From: CAZMZW01 sp964571135 | GTDB taxonomy: Bacteria > Chloroflexota > Anaerolineae > Anaerolineales > Anaerolineaceae | Reading direction: 5' to 3' | DNA: 64,000 nucleotides | Assembly: GCA_964571135.1 (NCBI GenBank) | Contig: CAZMZW010000001.1 | Location: 248,001-312,000 of the forward strand | Shown here: in pieces, positions 24,565-33,626 of the stretch | Layout: every line of letters begins with the position of its first letter | Position numbering within the stretch: position 1 is the stretch's first letter | The notes under the pieces: model-generated | Database searches by the model: none | Told to the model about the DNA's origin: nothing | Seen by the model: only the letters and a program-made list of their open reading frames with translations | Program-made: the position numbers and the translations under genes

Positions 24565-25725
24565 ATGTACTGGAAGCTACAAGAAAACGTCATTAGCGAA
24601 AAGGATTTGGATTCATTAGTTACCTTTATTCGACAGACCAAACGGTTTACCCAATATTCAAAAGTAAAAGAATTTGAAGATGCTTTCGCAAACTGGCAGG
24701 GCTGTAAATATTGCGTATTTGTGAATTCTGGGAGTTCGGCAAATCTCATCCTGGTGAATGCTGTAAAAGAGTTGTATGGCTGGCATGATAAGGATGAGAT
24801 CATTGTGCCTGCTGTAACCTGGCCGACAACAATTACTCCAGTACTCCAGAGCGGTCTGGAGCCGGTGTTCATTGATGTTAATTTGAAGGATTTATCGATT
24901 GATTACGATCACCTTGAATCAAAGATCAATTCAAGAACCCGGGGCATCTTCGTTGCCCATTTATTGGGCTTTCCAGCAAATATTCAGAAGATAAAAGAGA
25001 TTGTGAACGGGCATGACATTTTAATATTTGAAGATGCCTGTGAGTCACAGGGGGCTACAAGGGATGGTGTTAAAGTTGGTAATCTAAGCGCAGCTGGGAC
25101 TTTTAGCTTTTATTGGGGGCACCACATGACTACGGTTGAAGGCGGCATGCTTTGTACAGATGATGAAGCTCTGTATAAATTGTTTGTATTAAAACGCTCA
25201 CATGGGTTGGCACGAGAACTGCCTTCCCGTTATCATGAAGCAATAAAAGCACATTATCCCGACATTGATTTTGACTTTCTTTTCTTGACAGACGGCTTCA
25301 ACTTCCGGAATACCGAATTTAACGCTGTTCTTGGCCTGGCACAGCTTAAGCACATTTATGAATATATTCACATTCGTAATGGAAACTATGATCGTTTTCT
25401 GACGATATGCAAGCGTTATCCGGATGAGCTAATCGTGCTCGAAGGTGAAGGGATTTCCTCTTTTACATTACCTTTCCTGTTCCGTAAGAAGGAACGAAAA
25501 CAGGCCTTCCAGGAGTTGATCAGGACTGCCGGTATTGAATCGCGGCCATTGATCAGCGGCAACCTGCTGCATCAGCCATTTTTAAAGCAGTATTATGTTC
25601 CAAGCCTATACCCTAACGCAGATTTCTTGCATACCAATGCTTTTTACATTGGCAACAATCAATTTGTGAATGACCAGCGCTTGAATTTATTAGAAAGTTT
25701 AATGGAATCGTTTTTTAAAAGTTAA
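24565..25725 (+). CDS. DegT-fold PLP enzyme with His in place of the PLP lysine (ColD/RfbH-like 3-dehydratase)
   Basis: A 386-residue protein of the DegT/DnrJ/EryC1/StrS fold (NSGSSANLI, FEDACESQGA, GTFSFYWG). In aminotransferases of this fold the cofactor Lys lies in a K-N-x-T-x-x-E-G-G block; here the block reads HHMTTVEGG, so His186 takes its place. The same change defines ColD (GDP-4-keto-6-deoxymannose 3-dehydratase) and the CDP-sugar E1/RfbH enzymes, where the His acts as catalytic base for removing the 3-hydroxyl. I therefore call a 3-dehydratase, not an aminotransferase. ATG 24565 is chosen, with TGGAG six bases upstream; ATG 24553 overlaps that site. No RfbI/E3-type reductase is seen, which slightly favours the ColD mechanism. 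Confidence 0.88.
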   Translation: MYWKLQENVISEKDLDSLVTFIRQTKRFTQYSKVKEFEDAFANWQGCKYCVFVNSGSSANLILVNAVKELYGWHDKDEIIVPAVTWPTTITPVLQSGLEPVFIDVNLKDLSIDYDHLESKINSRTRGIFVAHLLGFPANIQKIKEIVNGHDILIFEDACESQGATRDGVKVGNLSAAGTFSFYWGHHMTTVEGGMLCTDDEALYKLFVLKRSHGLARELPSRYHEAIKAHYPDIDFDFLFLTDGFNFRNTEFNAVLGLAQLKHIYEYIHIRNGNYDRFLTICKRYPDELIVLEGEGISSFTLPFLFRKKERKQAFQELIRTAGIESRPLISGNLLHQPFLKQYYVPSLYPNADFLHTNAFYIGNNQFVNDQRLNLLESLMESFFKS

Positions 25726-25743
25726 CCATTGCCTGGACATCCG

Positions 25744-27096
25744 ATGATCAACCAGACCATATTATTCTTACCTCAGACAGATTGTACTGATGCAAAGCTA
25801 AAACCGTATGCGGATATGCTTGGCGCAAGTGTCTTTTTTAACCAGGATTTGCACTTTGGTAAACCGTTGTTAAAAATATTTGACCATGTCATTCGATTTG
25901 AGGTTGGCGAAGCGTATGCTAAATACGGGGCCATTCATGCAAATAAAAGGATCCTTGAGGTGGTGAAAGAGCAATCGCCCAAATATGTGATATGGCCAAC
26001 AAGGACTTATGAGCTGCTTGAGGAAACTTTTCAAGAAATCCGCAAGATGGGTGCTTATGTTATTGGCTGGTTTTTTGATGACGAATCTCGTTTTGAAGGC
26101 TATTCTCGCTGGTGGATTCCTTATATGGATTATATCTTTACTGCAGATAAGGCATCCGTTTCCCGCTATCAGCAGCTTGGGGCAAAAGCTCTTCATCTAA
26201 TTGTAACGGGAGAGCCCGAGGACTTTATCCCTTCTCCAACAGATCTGGCTTACAACGTTAGTTTTGTTGGTTCTAAATTTGTGGCCGACCGCGCTAATCT
26301 GGTAAAACATTTTCTTGATGATGGGATTTCAATCTCGACTTTTGGCAAGGGTTGGTCTAATGGTTATATATCGCATGATGAAATGGTGCAAATATTTTGT
26401 AACAGTAAAATAAATATCTGTTTTACAAAATCTTATGATGGGGACCGAAATCAACTCAAAGGAAAAATATTTGACATCACGATGTGCGGAGGGTTTTTGC
26501 TCTGTGAATATGCGGAGGGTATTGAAGAATTTTTCGAAATAGGAAAAGAAATTGTCTGTTTCAAAAACTATTTTGAAGCTCTTGAAAAGATTAATTATTT
26601 TCTGGTAAACGATAAAGAACGTAAAATGATTGCTCAAGCCGGAAAAATACGATCTATAAGGGATCTATCGCAGAGCACACTGCTCGAAAAAGCCTTTACG
26701 GCGTTGGAGAGGGATACCAGATCTAATGCGAAACGCTTACTACCACCTGTATCAGTTTTACAAATGCCCAGGCAAATCCGGATGGCTCATGCGCAATTTC
26801 ACTTGCAATGGGCAAAGGTTTTAAAAAAGGAACGATATCCCAGCAATCGTTGGGAGGAAGAATTGGATTTGGCGATTTTTTCTGATCCTGAAAATCATAA
26901 TGCTCGTTTCTATAAATATTTATTTCGTGCTCCAGACCTATTGATTAGGGTTGCCTTGATTTCTCAATCAGCCAGCCAGCGTGTATTAAACTGGTTTCGT
27001 GTTAATATGAGTAAAATTGCTGTTCTTAAAAAAGGCAAGCAATTTTGTAAACGTCTAAAATTGTGGGTAGAGGGTTTAAATAACCAGAGAAAATGA
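25744..27096 (+). CDS. CgeB-like glycosyltransferase
   Basis: A 450-residue glycosyltransferase of the CgeB/DUF3880-glycosyl transferase 1 type. Recognisable blocks are GWFFDDESRFEGYSRWW in the N-terminal half and DRNQLKGKIFDITMCGGFLLCEYAEGIEEFFEIGKEIVCF in two conserved pieces of the C-terminal half. The last 110 residues are basic and not recognised. I use ATG 25744; a TTG at 25729 lies four bases after the previous stop and is possible. It belongs to the glycan operon and probably adds one residue to the growing chain or to an S-layer type glycan; donor and acceptor are unknown. Confidence 0.85.
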   Translation: MINQTILFLPQTDCTDAKLKPYADMLGASVFFNQDLHFGKPLLKIFDHVIRFEVGEAYAKYGAIHANKRILEVVKEQSPKYVIWPTRTYELLEETFQEIRKMGAYVIGWFFDDESRFEGYSRWWIPYMDYIFTADKASVSRYQQLGAKALHLIVTGEPEDFIPSPTDLAYNVSFVGSKFVADRANLVKHFLDDGISISTFGKGWSNGYISHDEMVQIFCNSKINICFTKSYDGDRNQLKGKIFDITMCGGFLLCEYAEGIEEFFEIGKEIVCFKNYFEALEKINYFLVNDKERKMIAQAGKIRSIRDLSQSTLLEKAFTALERDTRSNAKRLLPPVSVLQMPRQIRMAHAQFHLQWAKVLKKERYPSNRWEEELDLAIFSDPENHNARFYKYLFRAPDLLIRVALISQSASQRVLNWFRVNMSKIAVLKKGKQFCKRLKLWVEGLNNQRK

Positions 27097-27382
27097 TAGC
27101 TGACTGGATACCTATAACCAGTGGGGTAAGGTTGTATACTATTTAGGCGTTTGAGAGTATATTGACCTATTGCTGAAGATGGCGGTTTTGTTTTCCGAAA
27201 GAATGATCTATATATTTACCGGTTTGAGGAAATCAGTAGTTCTAAGGCTGGGAGTGCCACATTCATAAAACGGGTTATAACAATGACTCTTGTAAACTAA
27301 GTAAAACAACAATATTAAAGCTGATTCACATTCAGTAAAGTACACTGGTTTCTCGTTTGCAATTGAGGATTTATAAAAGAAA

Positions 27383-28042
27383 ATGGAAATTCTTCATCAT
27401 TATAACAATGACCATAACACAACTTCTGCGCTTGAAATTGTTCCCTATATTTTGGAATTATTGCCAGCAAAACCAAAATCTGTTCTTGATGTAGGGTGTG
27501 GAGTGGCGCAATGGTTAAAGGTTTTTAAAAATAATGGAATTGAAACTGTTTTAGGTATAGATGGGGTACATGTCCCTTCTGAGAAAATAATGGTTGATCC
27601 AAATACCGAGTTTAAAGTTTTTGATTTACGAGATATAAAAAACCTAAACTTGGAAACACAATTTGATCTAGCTTTATGTTTAGAAGTCGCTGAGCATCTA
27701 CCTAAAGAAACAGCAGAAGATTTAGTGGATTTCTTGACACGGTCGACAGACATAATCATTTTTTCTGCTGCGGTTATTGGACAAACAGGTGAGAATCATA
27801 TTAATGAACAAAATCCAGATTATTGGAGAAAGTATTTTAGACTAAAGGGTTTTATTATGCTTGATGCTTTTAGGGAAAAATTCTGGAATAATCCAAAAGT
27901 AAATTGGTGGTATAGGCAAAACATGTACTTGGTCGTTAGGGAAAAAAACAAGAATATATTCTCATTTAAAGAATATGAAAATTTTTATATTCATCCCGAA
28001 TTATTTAATTATAAAGAAAGTTTGTTGCACTTCAAACCGTAA
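27383..28042 (+). CDS. AT-rich class I methyltransferase
   Basis: A 219-residue SAM-dependent methyltransferase of the Methyltransf_23 type: SVLDVGCGVAQWLKVFKNNG (motif I), VLGIDGVHVP, then FDLALCLEVAEHLP (motif IV region). It is preceded by a 286-base spacer without a clear gene and has only a weak ribosome site. Base composition is far lower in GC than its neighbours: a hand count of 27961-28020 gives 11 G/C in 60. That points to recent acquisition. Within a glycan locus it may methylate a sugar hydroxyl or a linked group; the substrate is unknown. Confidence 0.85.
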   Translation: MEILHHYNNDHNTTSALEIVPYILELLPAKPKSVLDVGCGVAQWLKVFKNNGIETVLGIDGVHVPSEKIMVDPNTEFKVFDLRDIKNLNLETQFDLALCLEVAEHLPKETAEDLVDFLTRSTDIIIFSAAVIGQTGENHINEQNPDYWRKYFRLKGFIMLDAFREKFWNNPKVNWWYRQNMYLVVREKNKNIFSFKEYENFYIHPELFNYKESLLHFKP

Positions 28043-28113
28043 CACCTTGTCTATATGTGGGCAGAAACAAAGGTTTCGCTGACTTATTAATTTAGGAATG
28101 GCTGGAACAAGCA

Positions 28114-28944
28114 ATGGTCAATATTTTGGACACTGTAAAAAGATCGCTGCCTAAACCTGTAAAAAAAGCGCTAAGGCTGGCAGTTAATCGCTTTCAAAAT
28201 AGAAGAATTAAACCTTTCAAACCATACCTCAAGAAGAAGAACGTAGAAGGCGTGGAGTTCGATTTCTGGATTGGTGATAGGGACGGGCGAGATTGGTATG
28301 ACCTTCAAAGTACCGATCCTGTATGGGTTGAGATGCGATTTATCAAGGATCATTTAATTAAGCAAGGGGACGTTGTCCTTGAGTGTGGTGGTCATCATGG
28401 TTGTACGGCTATCGTTATGTCCAGCTGGGTTGGTGCTGAAGGGAAAGTTGTGACGTTTGAACCGTCACCAGCGAATTGCGAGATCATCGAGAAGAACATT
28501 CGTCAGAACGCTCTGAGAAATGTGATCCTTGAGAGGAAAGCCGTCGGCGCAGAAAGGGGATTAATCACCATCAACGATTTATCCAATTCTTCGGTTATCC
28601 TGTCTGGTAAAGGAACAGAAGTTGAACTGACCTGTTTGGATGAATACAAGCATTTGAACCCAACTTTTATCAAGATTGATGTGGAAGGATTTGAAGTGCA
28701 AGTCTTGAAGGGAGCCAAGAAAATACTATCAACACACCCAAAGTTGGCTATCGAGGTTCATACGGAGGCGCTTTCTCAATATGGAGCCTCTATACATGAT
28801 ATCTTCCGGTTGATTGACGCCGAAAACTACAAATTGTGGATTCAGTGGGAGGATGGCCAACAGCCTGTAGAATATAATATGAGTACCCAGATTGAAAAAC
28901 GCGTCCATCTTTTTGGCTTACCACGTATGAGTAGATCTGTCTGA
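28114..28944 (+). CDS. FkbM family methyltransferase
   Basis: A 276-residue protein with the FkbM fold. VVLECGGHHGCTAIVMSSWVG is the SAM-binding motif I, KVVTFEPSPANCEIIEKNIRQNA the following acidic-helix segment, and FIKIDVEGFEVQVLKGA the family hallmark. FkbM enzymes O-methylate hydroxyls in polyketides and in surface sugars. A GGAA precedes the ATG at 28114. Its position between a methyltransferase and a glycosyltransferase suggests sugar O-methylation. Confidence 0.9.
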   Translation: MVNILDTVKRSLPKPVKKALRLAVNRFQNRRIKPFKPYLKKKNVEGVEFDFWIGDRDGRDWYDLQSTDPVWVEMRFIKDHLIKQGDVVLECGGHHGCTAIVMSSWVGAEGKVVTFEPSPANCEIIEKNIRQNALRNVILERKAVGAERGLITINDLSNSSVILSGKGTEVELTCLDEYKHLNPTFIKIDVEGFEVQVLKGAKKILSTHPKLAIEVHTEALSQYGASIHDIFRLIDAENYKLWIQWEDGQQPVEYNMSTQIEKRVHLFGLPRMSRSV

Positions 28945-29039
28945 AACTGGAAGGTTTTAATCTCTTTTGGGCTAAAAAGATATAAACTCAAATTATTGCT
29001 CAATTTGTGTGTTGTGCGGGTTGATTGGAATAAAAGATA

Positions 29040-30116
29040 ATGATAGATAATTCCACGCAAATATCCGTGATTATTCCCACCTTTATGCGTTCCACGTTTT
29101 TACTAAATGCGTTAGAAAGCATTCTGGCACAACAAGTGACCTCAGATTATGAGGTGCTTGTTTTAGATAATGGTTGTGAGAAATCTCTCCAGGTACAGGT
29201 AGAAGCCCTGGCACAAACGGCGTGTTTTCCTTTGGCTTATTTTTCAGTTGCCGCACCAGGTCTTCATAACGGTCGGCATGCTGGGGCTAGAAATGCTAGG
29301 AGTGATGTACTCGTTTTTATTGACGACGATATTATTGCTGCACCGGGATGGCTCAAGGCTGTCGGTGAGGCGTTCCACGATCCCGAAGTACAACTTGTGG
29401 GCGGGCGAAATCTTCCGCAATATGAAGGAGGACCGCCTGACTGGCTGGAAGCCTTCTGGGTGCATTCACCGGATGGGCAGAATAATTGCGGCTATCTGAG
29501 CTTGCTTGATCTGGGCGATAAATCATTTGAAATGGATCCCAACTATGTCTGGGGCTTGAACTTTGCCATCCGCAAGCAGGCATTGGATGCCCTGGGAGGA
29601 TTTAACCCCGACAGCATGCCATGGGAATTGCGTCGCTACCGAGGTGACGGCGAGTCAGCCGTGACGCGCAAGGCCAAAACCCTTGGGATGAAGGCGATCT
29701 ATCAACCAGCCGCACTGGTCTATCACCGGGTTCCGAAAAGCCGGCTGACAATCGATTACTTCGAACGGCGAGCCTATTTGCAGGGTATCTCCGACTCCTT
29801 TACTGATATTAGGGCTAATGGCGGTAAAATTTCTTCCGCCGTCTCGCCTACCCGAATGAATTGGAAAGCCCCGCTGCGTATGGTAAAAAATCGAATAGAA
29901 ATGGTCTTGAATTCTAAAAAACCGATACCTGCTGATCCCTACCAGGAAATCAAAGACCGGGTAAGAGCGGCTCATGATTCTGGCTATCAATATCATCAGG
30001 ACGAGGTCCGCAATGATCCTGCGCTTTTGGAGTGGGTGCTCAAGCCGGATTACTGGGATGGCCGGATCCCGCCTTTGCCGAACACTGCAACACAACTAAA
30101 AGGAGAACCAGAATGA
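29040..30116 (+). CDS. Family-2 glycosyltransferase
   Basis: A 358-residue GT-A glycosyltransferase. The N-terminus ISVIIPTFMRSTFLLNALESIL and the metal-binding DDD in VLVFIDDDIIAAPGWL are standard for family 2. Unlike the enzyme in the phosphorelay fusion it has no membrane helices, so it is a single-residue transferase rather than a synthase. The last bases overlap the next gene by four (ATGA), making these two genes a translational pair. Sugar specificity is unknown. Confidence 0.92.
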   Translation: MIDNSTQISVIIPTFMRSTFLLNALESILAQQVTSDYEVLVLDNGCEKSLQVQVEALAQTACFPLAYFSVAAPGLHNGRHAGARNARSDVLVFIDDDIIAAPGWLKAVGEAFHDPEVQLVGGRNLPQYEGGPPDWLEAFWVHSPDGQNNCGYLSLLDLGDKSFEMDPNYVWGLNFAIRKQALDALGGFNPDSMPWELRRYRGDGESAVTRKAKTLGMKAIYQPAALVYHRVPKSRLTIDYFERRAYLQGISDSFTDIRANGGKISSAVSPTRMNWKAPLRMVKNRIEMVLNSKKPIPADPYQEIKDRVRAAHDSGYQYHQDEVRNDPALLEWVLKPDYWDGRIPPLPNTATQLKGEPE

Positions 30117-31012
30117 TCGATCGGTTTAAGAATCGAATACGGAATTGGATTAAAAAAATTGTTAATCCCTTACTCGTTACACAAGCCCAGCAAGCTGATT
30201 TAGACGCCAAGTCCACCTACTCAACCAAAATTGCTCAAAAAAGCTTATTTCTTCAATATCAAGCTCAAATCCGGTCCGGGGTGGTACCATCCATCGACGA
30301 CACCGGTTATCGTATTTATTCCCAATTCGACGAGGATGGCATCTTTGTCTTTTTGTTTGCTGTCATTGGTGCCTACAACAAGACCTTCATCGACATTGGT
30401 GCTGGCGATGGCATCAACAGTAATTGTGCTAACCTTGCCATCAACTTTGGCTGGCATGGTCTTTTCATCGACGGCAATCCGGTGAGTATTCAGCACGGCA
30501 GAGACTTCTACCAGGCACATCCAGACACAACACTTTTTCCCCCAAAGTTCATTCATGCCATGGTGACACGTGCCAATATCAACCAGCTCATTACGGATTC
30601 AGGCTTCTCTGGCGAGGTTGATCTGCTGTCCATCGATATCGATGGAAACGATTACTGGATATGGGATGCATTGACGTGTATCAAGCCCAGGGTTGTGTGC
30701 ATCGAAACCCATATCGAGTTTGGGCAGCGCAATATCGTCGTACCTTACGATGAAAACTATGTTTATCCCGGGGTGCATCCTGATTACCATGGCGCTTCAC
30801 CGGTTGCGATGGTCAAGCTGGCTCGGCGCAAAGGTTATCGCCTGGTTGGGTCCAATATGTATGGTTTTAACACGATCTATGTGCGCAGTGATCTGGTGCC
30901 TGATCTGATTCCTGAAGTTGGCGTGGAACACATTCTTCGCCATCCACGTAATTCTGAGCGTTTCAAGTTATTTGAAGCTGTCAAGGAAATGCCATACGTA
31001 AAAGGTAAATAA
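30113..31012 (+). CDS. FkbM-like methyltransferase domain protein
   Basis: A 299-residue protein. After a basic, probably peripheral N-terminus (IDRFKNRIRNWIKKIVNP), the core shows FIDIGAGDGINSNCANLA, LFIDGNPVSI and VDLLSIDIDGNDYWIWDAL, a variant of the FkbM/SAM-methyltransferase layout. ATG 30113 overlaps the preceding stop and has AAGGAG about eight bases upstream, so a longer frame reaching back to 30032 was rejected. It is the last gene of the glycan locus; the substrate is unknown. A weak hairpin with GTTTTTGT lies beyond its stop. Confidence 0.82.
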   Translation: MIDRFKNRIRNWIKKIVNPLLVTQAQQADLDAKSTYSTKIAQKSLFLQYQAQIRSGVVPSIDDTGYRIYSQFDEDGIFVFLFAVIGAYNKTFIDIGAGDGINSNCANLAINFGWHGLFIDGNPVSIQHGRDFYQAHPDTTLFPPKFIHAMVTRANINQLITDSGFSGEVDLLSIDIDGNDYWIWDALTCIKPRVVCIETHIEFGQRNIVVPYDENYVYPGVHPDYHGASPVAMVKLARRKGYRLVGSNMYGFNTIYVRSDLVPDLIPEVGVEHILRHPRNSERFKLFEAVKEMPYVKGK

Positions 31013-31043
31013 CAAAAACGTTAATTTACCGTTCAGGTTTTTG

Positions 31044-31433
31044 TCAGCGCTTATCTTTGTTTTTCGCTTCGGCTATTTCCAGGTTCTCTTTTACCCGGAA
31101 CTTGACCATCCGGCTGATCAGGTCAAACGGGATGGGGTTATCCAATGGGAATTGAACCGATCCTTTGGCGCCCTTATAAACACAGAGCTCATTTTTGAAT
31201 TTCTCAATCCCTGAAGGTGCTGGATAGAACCCGATGTGGTTCTTAAAAGCAGCAAAGTGCACCAGGTTACCCTTCAGAGCAAAAGTGGGTATCCCATAAT
31301 TGATCGTTTCTTCCGCGTCTGGCGCAGCTTTCCGGATCGTACTCCTTACTTGTTCCAAGATCTTCTGGACCTCTTTTGGAAAATTGGCGATATAGCTATC
31401 AATACTTTTGGCTGCCATACTAATATCTGTCAT
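31044..31433 (-). CDS. DUF1801 family protein (YdhG-like)
   Basis: A 129-residue protein with IDSYIANFPKEVQKILEQVRSTIRKAAPDAEETINYGIPTF split over the N-terminal half, and LVHFAAFKNHIGFYP in the middle, which are hallmarks of the DUF1801 fold. Bacillus YdhG/Fra, from the same fold, has been described as an iron chaperone, but the function here cannot be assigned. It stands alone after the glycan locus and faces it convergently. Confidence 0.88.
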   Translation of the reverse strand: MTDISMAAKSIDSYIANFPKEVQKILEQVRSTIRKAAPDAEETINYGIPTFALKGNLVHFAAFKNHIGFYPAPSGIEKFKNELCVYKGAKGSVQFPLDNPIPFDLISRMVKFRVKENLEIAEAKNKDKR

Positions 31434-31530
31434 AAGCGTTTTCTCATTTCGTTCTTTGATTTTGTCAGTATACCCTGATAATTGTAGAATACTTTTATTA
31501 TGCTACAATCGGCAGGCTTGACCAAACGAA

Positions 31531-32442
31531 ATGCGCTCTAAAACTTTAATCCCTGAACCCGGGAAATATCTGAAAGCCGCCTGGTGGATCCTGGTGGCTC
31601 TCTACACATTCATTCTTCCGGATTTCTATCTCATTTATCGCAACATTGTGACTTTTTTCGGTCAGGATGCTGCCGGAAAAGTGCCTTTTCTAATGGTGGC
31701 TGTTCTCGGAATTGCTTATGGCATTGCCATCCTTGTTTCACAGAAGAGCCCAAAGAACCTATTGTTCCTGGTTCCCTGCGTAATCATCGCGTTCTTGATC
31801 ATGACCCTGGTTTCCAACCCAAACAAGCACATCCACATTCCCGAATATGTCCTGATGACCTGGCTGCTCTATGCCGCTCTATCCAAAGGCCACAAAGGAA
31901 GTGGTCTCTTCCTCTTGATTTTCATCTATGCATCCCTGTTGGGTGTTGTGGATGAACTGGAACAGGGCATTCACCCATCCCGTTTTTACGGTCTGAGCGA
32001 TATGCTGGTCAACTGTGCTTCTGCCCTGATCGGGATTTTTACCATTATGGGGTTGAAAAAAGTGAAGGCAGCGGATTGGTCGTGGGTCGCCCGTTTGAAG
32101 GAATTTAATGGCTTTTTGGGGTTGATCCTGTTTGGATTTGTGGGTGCGGTACTGATGGGCATTACCCTTTTCCAAGCTCAGGCAAGGTTGGATTTTTGGA
32201 GTGTCTATCCCGTCTGGCTGTGGATCTGGAATATTCTCTTCTTGATATTGACCCCGGTGATCATCGTTCATTACATGAGCAATCTGCGTAAATATCATCA
32301 GCTCAAAAAGGATAAGAAGAATATTGCCCTGCCAGAAGATGTGAAAACAGCCCAATTATGGGTTTTCCCCCTGTTGATGATCTTATTTTATATGCATGCC
32401 CTGGTGATCTATGTGTCTATTTCTGGTGTGAGATTTGTTTAA
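31531..32442 (+). CDS. VanZ-like integral membrane protein
   Basis: A 303-residue protein with about eight hydrophobic helices. The segment NKHIHIPEYVLMTWLLYAAL followed by LGVVDELEQGIHPSRFYGLSDMLVN matches the VanZ family core, whose members affect cell-envelope antibiotic tolerance, with an additional C-terminal set of helices. It starts at ATG 31531 without a clear ribosome site. Its 3' end overlaps the convergent esterase gene by 26 bases. Confidence 0.75.
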   Translation: MRSKTLIPEPGKYLKAAWWILVALYTFILPDFYLIYRNIVTFFGQDAAGKVPFLMVAVLGIAYGIAILVSQKSPKNLLFLVPCVIIAFLIMTLVSNPNKHIHIPEYVLMTWLLYAALSKGHKGSGLFLLIFIYASLLGVVDELEQGIHPSRFYGLSDMLVNCASALIGIFTIMGLKKVKAADWSWVARLKEFNGFLGLILFGFVGAVLMGITLFQAQARLDFWSVYPVWLWIWNILFLILTPVIIVHYMSNLRKYHQLKKDKKNIALPEDVKTAQLWVFPLLMILFYMHALVIYVSISGVRFV

Positions 32443-33310
32443 TGATCCATTCAGTTTGCAAGATGCGGTGTTTTAATCCTCCCCCCTCATGCCCGGCTCC
32501 TTCGTATTCATAAGTTGTAACGTCTTTGATCAGTGAAGCCAGCTTTCGGGTGGATGAGATCGGTGTAATCGGATCACTCGTTCCCAGGCCAAGCAATACC
32601 GGGCATTTCACTTCCGGGGCATGGTTGCAAAGGTCGAAAAGAGCTAAAGTATCCTTGACGCGCTGCTCCTCATCAGGATGACTGCGGATATAGCCCAGGA
32701 CCTCGCGATACGGGAAAGTGTCCGTGATCTTCAACGATTCCTCAATGGCACATAACCAGGGCACTTCCGCTGCAACTGCGCAAATTTCCTCACGGAGAGC
32801 AGTCAGGAATATGGCCAAAGCTGCTCCCTGGCTTTTTCCCATGGCCACGATCGGTATTTTTCCCTCCGTGTAATCCGATAGCTCAATAAACCCTCTGAGT
32901 ACATCGATAATGATCTGGCGATAAATAAAGGTTTCCGCATTGGGAAGCCCATAAGTAAAAAGCCCCGGAAATCCCGGCGCGATCTGTTTATCGCTGCCAT
33001 GGTGCCCTCGAACGGAAACCGAAAATACAATGACCCCCTGCCTGGCAAGGTCCACCTGGGGGAAGAGCACTTCAGAATATCCCGGGAACTGGATCACCGC
33101 TCCTTTTATGGGGATACCCTCAGGCTCAACCAGCCAGCCGGCAATTTCCACATTCCCGATACTTTGGAATGAGGTTCGGGAGACGGATACCCGCTCATCA
33201 GAGTATTGATTGGCGGTGGTTTTCTTTAATCCATGTGGGTTCGAGGCAGCATCCGCAAGCACGGCTTCAAAGTATGTTCGAATGGCAACTTCAGAAATGG
33301 CTGGTTTCAA
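32417..33310 (-). CDS. Acetyl xylan esterase / cephalosporin deacetylase-like hydrolase (AXE1)
   Basis: A 297-residue alpha/beta hydrolase. The nucleophile is the Ser of MGKSQGAALAI, in the GxSxG position; GLGTSDPITPISSTR contains the acid residue, and YEGAGHEGG the His. The long N-terminal part and PGYSEVLFPQVDLARQG fit the AXE1 group, which removes acetyl groups from oligosaccharides. The start is TTG 33310, with AAGGA about eight bases upstream. Its 3' end overlaps the VanZ-like gene on the other strand. No signal peptide is seen, so it acts inside the cell. Confidence 0.85.
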   Translation of the reverse strand: MKPAISEVAIRTYFEAVLADAASNPHGLKKTTANQYSDERVSVSRTSFQSIGNVEIAGWLVEPEGIPIKGAVIQFPGYSEVLFPQVDLARQGVIVFSVSVRGHHGSDKQIAPGFPGLFTYGLPNAETFIYRQIIIDVLRGFIELSDYTEGKIPIVAMGKSQGAALAIFLTALREEICAVAAEVPWLCAIEESLKITDTFPYREVLGYIRSHPDEEQRVKDTLALFDLCNHAPEVKCPVLLGLGTSDPITPISSTRKLASLIKDVTTYEYEGAGHEGGGLKHRILQTEWIIKQISHQK

Positions 33311-33626
33311 TGGTTAATCCTTTTTCTTACCGTTGGGATCACGCAATATCTATTATAAGCAAGGATTGATGGATTATCTAAAAAAAACGGTTCCGCCAGG
33401 CTTTTTATCATGAAAACCTCTTTGAATAATATAGGTGTTTGGATGTAATTTAAGAGGCTGACTGTGCATAAATTGAACAATGGTTGCGTATGACCGCAAT
33501 CACATGAACGAATGATTATAATGAGGTTGTGAAATGACTACTTCCACTATCCTGCCATACCGCCAGGATTTAGGATTGTAAAAGAAGGTTTCACTTCTAA
33601 TAATTTAAAACAAAATAAGGAAAAAA
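33311..33626. other. 316-base intergenic region
   Basis: Divergent upstream region of the esterase (minus) and a small membrane protein (plus). A good -10 box TATAAT lies at 33517-33522, without a convincing -35 box at 17 bases. A weak inverted pair TCCTG/CAGGA flanks about 33550-33568. No coding sequence or RNA gene was recognised. Confidence 0.5.

Noticed and set aside
24565..25725. Sugar aminotransferase
   Set aside because: The essential PLP lysine is replaced by histidine.
27172..27299. 42-codon open stretch upstream of the AT-rich methyltransferase
   Set aside because: It has no start codon or ribosome site and no recognised homology; it could be chance or a relic.
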